NCBI GenBank assembly: GCA_023393165.1
Contig: JAEWMJ010000004.1
Location: 143,128 to 207,127, forward strand
Source of the DNA: Bacillota bacterium
GTDB taxonomy: Bacteria > Bacillota > Clostridia > Christensenellales > Christensenellaceae
Reading direction: 5' to 3'
DNA length: 64,000 nucleotides
A program made the translations under genes and the position numbers. The notes beneath the pieces are model-generated. The model ran no database searches. It had not been told where the DNA came from and saw only the letters and a list, made by a program, of their open reading frames with translations. This document shows positions 60,735 through 64,000 of the stretch, piece after piece; the stretch's first letter is position 1, and each line of letters starts with the position of its first letter.

Positions 60735-61193
60735 TCATTCCTGGCTGCTCAGTATCTGCCTGAATTTAGAAACGATTACGGCAGCTGCGTCCGGATTGCG
60801 CACCGCGACAAATATGGTATTGTCTCCTGCAATGGAACCAACGATTTCGGGCAGATGAAGCCCGTCCACAACCTCTGCGGCAGCGTTCGCACTGCCGGTC
60901 AAAGTCCGGATCACGACAATGCTGCCGGCGGCTTCAATGGACAGAACAGTATCCTTAAAAATACGCATCAGGACGCCCATATCGTTTTTATCTTTTTTTT
61001 CGTTAACGGAATATTTGTATATGCCCGATTCCGTCTGAACCTTGATCAAATGAAGTTCTTTGATATCTCTTGAAATTGTCGCTTGCGTAACCTGAAACCC
61101 TGCTTCCTGCAGCAACCGTACGAGATCATCCTGCGTCTCAACATTGTTGTTGGATATAATCTCAATGATCTTGTTTTGCCTTTTGCTCTTCAA
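60735..61193 (-). CDS. argR: Arginine repressor
   Basis: A 152-residue ArgR/AhrC. An N-terminal winged helix (about 1-70; LLQEAGFQVTQATISRDIKEL) precedes the hexamer-forming arginine-binding domain with LTGSANAAAEVVDGL and VGSIAGDNTIFVAVRN, whose GDNT carries the arginine ligand Asp. It binds arginine as corepressor. It is located between nadK and recN with no gap to recN. Targets are not in the window. Confidence 0.95.
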   Translation of the reverse strand: MKSKRQNKIIEIISNNNVETQDDLVRLLQEAGFQVTQATISRDIKELHLIKVQTESGIYKYSVNEKKDKNDMGVLMRIFKDTVLSIEAAGSIVVIRTLTGSANAAAEVVDGLHLPEIVGSIAGDNTIFVAVRNPDAAAVIVSKFRQILSSQE

Positions 61194-61208
61194 CGAATTA
61201 ACACCCCT

Positions 61209-62051
61209 TTATCCCCGATCGTCCGTTTGCCATTGCGCAAGTTTTTCTTTTAAAAGTTCAAAAAAGTTGCCTTCCTTTAATCGTACGAAATGCGCATAAC
61301 GATCAGATTTTTTTATTACTACTTTTGTTCCGTTCTCCAGTTTTTTGGAAAACTGGCCGTCCGCCGTCACAAAAGCGTCTAAGTCTGAGGAAACCAGCGC
61401 TACCTCCACCACGTCATTCTCATTCAGCACAATGCTCCTTGCATTTAGTGTATGCGCGCAAACCGGCGTAACAAGTATGCAGTTTACGCTGGGAGCAATG
61501 ATGGGACCGCCTGCCGAAATCGTATAGCCAGTGGAACCCGTGGGGCTGGAAATTATCATTCCGTCGCAATAATATTTTTCCGCAAAACTTCCGTTGATCT
61601 TAAGCTCCAGGCTGACCATACGGGGAATGTTTCTCGGGGATACCACAAAATCATTAAGAGCCAGAAGCGTCTCGCTGAACGAACCGTTCGCCTGCAGCAT
61701 CATTCTGGTTTCGACCGAATATTTGCCTGCCGTGATCCGCTCAAGCGCCCACATTACCTCATCCGGCGCAATTTCAGCCAGAAAACCCATTCTTCCAAGG
61801 TTGACGCCGATGATCTTAATACCGTACTTCGCATATTTTCGAGCGGCGGACAGGATTGTCCCGTCTCCGCCCAGAACAAAAAGGTAATCTGATTGATCGA
61901 TCCCCAGATTGCATTCTTCCTTTACACAGGCATATAAATCGCTGTCCAGAAAAATCTCACACCCTGCTTTCTTCAATTCGCTTATGACCTTGCGGGTGTT
62001 GCTGAGGGATTTATCCTTTTCGAAATTTGTATATATCCCGAATTTAAACAT
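61209..62051 (-). CDS. nadK: NAD kinase
   Basis: A 280-residue ATP-NAD kinase producing NADP. The GGDGT motif is LGGDGTILS (about 61-69), NLGRMGFLAE follows at about 84-93, and ISSPTGSTGYTISAGGPI is the conserved C-terminal block. A weak ribosome-binding site precedes the ATG, and argR follows by 15 bases. The place between tlyA and argR is the ordinary one in Firmicutes. Confidence 0.95.
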   Translation of the reverse strand: MFKFGIYTNFEKDKSLSNTRKVISELKKAGCEIFLDSDLYACVKEECNLGIDQSDYLFVLGGDGTILSAARKYAKYGIKIIGVNLGRMGFLAEIAPDEVMWALERITAGKYSVETRMMLQANGSFSETLLALNDFVVSPRNIPRMVSLELKINGSFAEKYYCDGMIISSPTGSTGYTISAGGPIIAPSVNCILVTPVCAHTLNARSIVLNENDVVEVALVSSDLDAFVTADGQFSKKLENGTKVVIKKSDRYAHFVRLKEGNFFELLKEKLAQWQTDDRG

Positions 62052-62101
62052 AATTACACCAAATTTTTCCTAACGTGAATTTAATTATATATGAAACAAG
62101 G

Positions 62102-62905
62102 TCAATGCACAAGAGCTTTATGTGAAGCCGCAACTGTTTCCTTTACCATCAGCCCGGTTTCAGCAAGCGGCGCTCCCATTTTCAGATAAGCCAGATACTC
62201 AATATTTCCGTTCGGTCCTTTGATGGGCGAATATGTAAGTCCGCCGATCCCGAATCCCAAATTCTGCGCAAAATCCAGTATGGATGCAATCACTTCCTCA
62301 TGGACATCCGGGTCGCGCACGACGCCCTTTTTGCCCACCTTTTCCCTTCCGGCTTCAAACTGCGGTTTTATAAGCGCGACCACAGCCAGTTCATCGGAAT
62401 GTTTGATTTTTTTAAGCGCGGGCAGTATCAGCTTCAGTGAGATAAAAGAAACGTCAATTGACACAAAATCAACCGGATGCTCAAAAGAACCGGCATCCAG
62501 ATAGCGCGCGTTCGTGCGTTCTTTCAGTTCCACACGCGCGTCGTTCCGGAGCGTCCAATCAAACTGACCGTATCCCACATCCACCGCATAAACATACTTC
62601 GCGCCGTTTTGGAGCATGCAATCGGTAAATCCACCGGTGGAACAGCCAATATCCAGACATATTTTTTCCGATAAATCTATACCGAATTCTAAAACAGCGC
62701 GTTGCAGTTTCAGACCGCCCCTGCTGACATAGGGACATTCCTCCCCCAGAATCACAAATTCGCTGTTCTCGTCGAATTGTTCCGAAGGAGATACAACCGG
62801 TTTTCCGTTGCACCGTACGATACCCGCTATAATCATTGCTTTTGCTTTTTCCCTGCTGCGCGCTTTATTCTGTTCAGCCAGCAGTATATCCGCCCGCTTT
62901 TTCAT
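62102..62905 (-). CDS. tlyA: TlyA family rRNA methyltransferase
   Basis: A 267-residue protein with an N-terminal S4 RNA-binding domain (about 3-65: RADILLAEQNKARSREKAKA) and an FtsJ-type SAM-dependent methyltransferase domain (about 65-240) with CLDIGCSTGGFTDCMLQNGA and GKKGVVRDPDVHEEV. TlyA enzymes 2'-O-methylate cytidines in 16S and 23S rRNA. It overlaps oapA by four bases, and nadK lies 50 bases downstream. Confidence 0.94.
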   Translation of the reverse strand: MKKRADILLAEQNKARSREKAKAMIIAGIVRCNGKPVVSPSEQFDENSEFVILGEECPYVSRGGLKLQRAVLEFGIDLSEKICLDIGCSTGGFTDCMLQNGAKYVYAVDVGYGQFDWTLRNDARVELKERTNARYLDAGSFEHPVDFVSIDVSFISLKLILPALKKIKHSDELAVVALIKPQFEAGREKVGKKGVVRDPDVHEEVIASILDFAQNLGFGIGGLTYSPIKGPNGNIEYLAYLKMGAPLAETGLMVKETVAASHKALVH

Positions 62906-63432
62906 TTCTTATTGAATTTAAAGAAATGAATGACGGAGCCTAACATTATAACGATCCTTTTGTTGTTTTGCATAGCCACTTTCTTTCCCCATGCCTTCCC
63001 CCCGACGGTAACGGCGGAGATCAGGGCGGAAATGACGATTCCAAGAAACGTCTGAGAAATATTTTGCGACATCATTATGATTTTAACGCCTATTGCTGCG
63101 CCGGCCGATCCGCTTACAATCCCGCAGATATCGCCCACAACGTCGTTGCAGAAATTGGATACGATATCCTTGTTTTTCAGCAATGGAAGCGCATAGGTCG
63201 CCTGCTTGATCTTGCGCGACGACATTGCGATCAAGGGCGTTTCGTCGCAGGTTGCTACCGCAACGCCAATGATATCAAAAACAATGCCGATGATAATCAG
63301 GACAGCCAAAATAAAAACAGCCGCAACAAGCGACAAGTTAGAAATAAATACCTGCGCTACCACACTGATTCCGGCAGACAGCAGCAAAGTAATAAAAAAT
63401 ATTTTTATAACCCAATATTTAATAACTTTCAT
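62902..63432 (-). CDS. oapA: OLE-associated protein A (OapA)
   Basis: A 176-residue membrane protein with helices at about 8-28, 34-56, 104-121 and 127-146. DVVGD at 97-101 fits the DxxxD motif reported for OapA, the protein that ties OLE RNA to the membrane. The ATG at 63432 begins the hydrophobic region (MKVIKYWVIKIFF) and has AAAGGA upstream. The frame runs on to 63591, but those 53 residues look like translated structured RNA, not protein. It is next to tlyA, nadK, argR and recN as in known OLE loci. Confidence 0.82.
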   Translation of the reverse strand: MKVIKYWVIKIFFITLLLSAGISVVAQVFISNLSLVAAVFILAVLIIIGIVFDIIGVAVATCDETPLIAMSSRKIKQATYALPLLKNKDIVSNFCNDVVGDICGIVSGSAGAAIGVKIIMMSQNISQTFLGIVISALISAVTVGGKAWGKKVAMQNNKRIVIMLGSVIHFFKFNKK

Positions 63433-63439
63433 AGCGTCC

Positions 63440-64000
63440 TTTTGCCGCCCCAAAAAGTCAAGGACTTCCGGAACGCCACAATTAAAAAGGTGGTGGCAAT
63501 ATGGGTAAACCTTGCGGTATAAGGTCCAGTAGGCTTTCCCTAAGCATTGCTCCGCGTCGCCGCAGGAGCGGTTTCCCATTAAAACGCTCAAAACAGTGTT
63601 GCCAGCTGTTTGACTGGATTACCGTGATAACCACACTATAATCCCCCTATTGCCTTTGATTACAGTCTAGGAGCTTTCCTCCACAGCACTTACTCCGGTC
63701 TTAGTCTCTTTTGCCAATAAGGTTTCATTATGCAATACTTATGCAGGCTTGTACTTTGCCGGCAAAAGCTGTTCATAAATCCACCATACCAACTCAAGAC
63801 AGGCTACACTGTACACAGCTTTGTTGCCGCATAGCAGGTTCACCCTGAATAGTAACGCGCAATGCGCCACCCTTTCAGGTCTCCACGAAAGCGGGGTCAA
63901 CGCCCATATGCCCTTATGGATCGCCCTTCTTTCTTAACTCCCAGCATCAGCTCCCAACGGGGCGTCAGCAGCCAACACAAGGAACTTCATCGATGTGCCC
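63440..64000 (-). ncRNA. OLE RNA (ornate, large, extremophilic), cut by the window edge
   Basis: A gene-free minus-strand stretch of about 560 bases just upstream of oapA. The sequence is purine-rich and full of short complementary pieces, such as GCTGATGC/GCTGCTGA-type arms and GCCACC..GGTGGC-like stems near 63475. No translation product is plausible over most of it. Size (OLE is about 600 bases), orientation, the adjacent oapA and the tlyA-nadK-argR-recN order match OLE loci in Bacilli and Clostridia. The 5' end lies past the window. I did not fold it against the consensus, so the call leans on context. Confidence 0.75.

Noticed and set aside
63433..63591. N-terminal 53 codons extending oapA to an ATG at 63591
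   Set aside because: They give a Cys-rich, non-hydrophobic stretch unlike OapA and overlap the structured RNA. The ATG at 63432 has a ribosome-binding site and begins the first membrane helix.
63592..64000. Group II intron or IscB-type (HEARO) RNA at the right edge
   Set aside because: The complex structured sequence invited this, but no reverse transcriptase or HNH protein fragment is seen, the typical intron ends are missing, and oapA with tlyA-nadK-argR-recN points to OLE RNA.
1..64000. CRISPR array, insertion sequence, prophage or toxin-antitoxin pair
   Set aside because: No direct-repeat array, transposase, integrase or phage gene was found; the gene content is largely housekeeping and sporulation.

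Overview
The window reads as chromosome of an anaerobic, endospore-forming member of the Clostridia. The evidence is a complete spoIIIAA-AH operon, dpaAB, spoIVB, spo0A, spoIIM and a ytfJ homologue, together with the anaerobic (cbi) cobalamin route, an IspH-ribosomal protein S1 fusion and biotin-dependent carboxyltransferase subunits. Base composition looks to be in the middle 40s percent G+C by eye. I cannot fix the genus. Nearly all genes lie on the minus strand; only aroE, asnB and a DMT-family transporter are on the plus strand. No insertion sequence, prophage or CRISPR array was seen.

Layout by region. 1-5.5 kb: cobalt uptake and corrin-ring genes (cbiMNQO, then cbiD-cbiL-cbiF) with three cobalamin riboswitches, two of them in tandem before cbiM. 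5.6-5.75 kb: tRNA-Leu(UAA). 5.9-12.4 kb: folD-xseA-xseB-ispA-cmk-plsC-ispH/rpsA. 12.5-20 kb: spoIIIAA-AH, then asp23-amaP-DUF2273-nusB and a TsaD paralogue. 20-23 kb: a TepA/ClpP-like protein, an array of abutting hairpins, dipicolinate synthase dpaAB with a sigma-K-like promoter, and a coiled-coil protein. 23-28.5 kb: the shikimate pathway (aroQ, aroE, and aroB-aroA-aroC-chorismate mutase-aroK). 29-44.7 kb: asnB, a DUF2207 protein with LemA, a DMT transporter, cinA, a glycosyltransferase, purB, a GNAT-YoaP protein, ribonuclease Y, an HI0933 flavoprotein, an RpiR regulator and surE. 44.8-48.5 kb: a four-gene biotin-dependent carboxyltransferase operon resembling a soluble transcarboxylase. 48.6-56 kb: rluB, a D-Ala-D-Ala carboxypeptidase, ytfJ, DUF2953, scpB, scpA, an M50 protease, a catalytically degenerate S11 peptidase and purine nucleoside phosphorylase. 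56-63.4 kb: spoIIM, spo0A, spoIVB, recN, argR, nadK, tlyA and oapA. 63.4-64 kb: a large structured RNA, read as OLE RNA, cut by the window edge.

How it fits together. The cobalamin genes form a riboswitch-controlled regulon coupling cobalt import to ring synthesis. The sporulation genes cover the master regulator, engulfment (SpoIIM), the SpoIIIA-SpoIIQ channel side, sigma-K activation signalling (SpoIVB) and spore-core dipicolinate. The most unusual protein is Spo0A: its DNA-binding domain is orthodox, but the phosphoacceptor Asp of the receiver is Glu and one acidic-pocket Asp is Ser, which suggests control independent of the usual phosphorelay. The right edge carries an OLE RNA/OapA locus in its expected neighbourhood (tlyA, nadK, argR, recN), while the usual partner genes ispA, xseAB and folD sit about 50 kb away in the same window.
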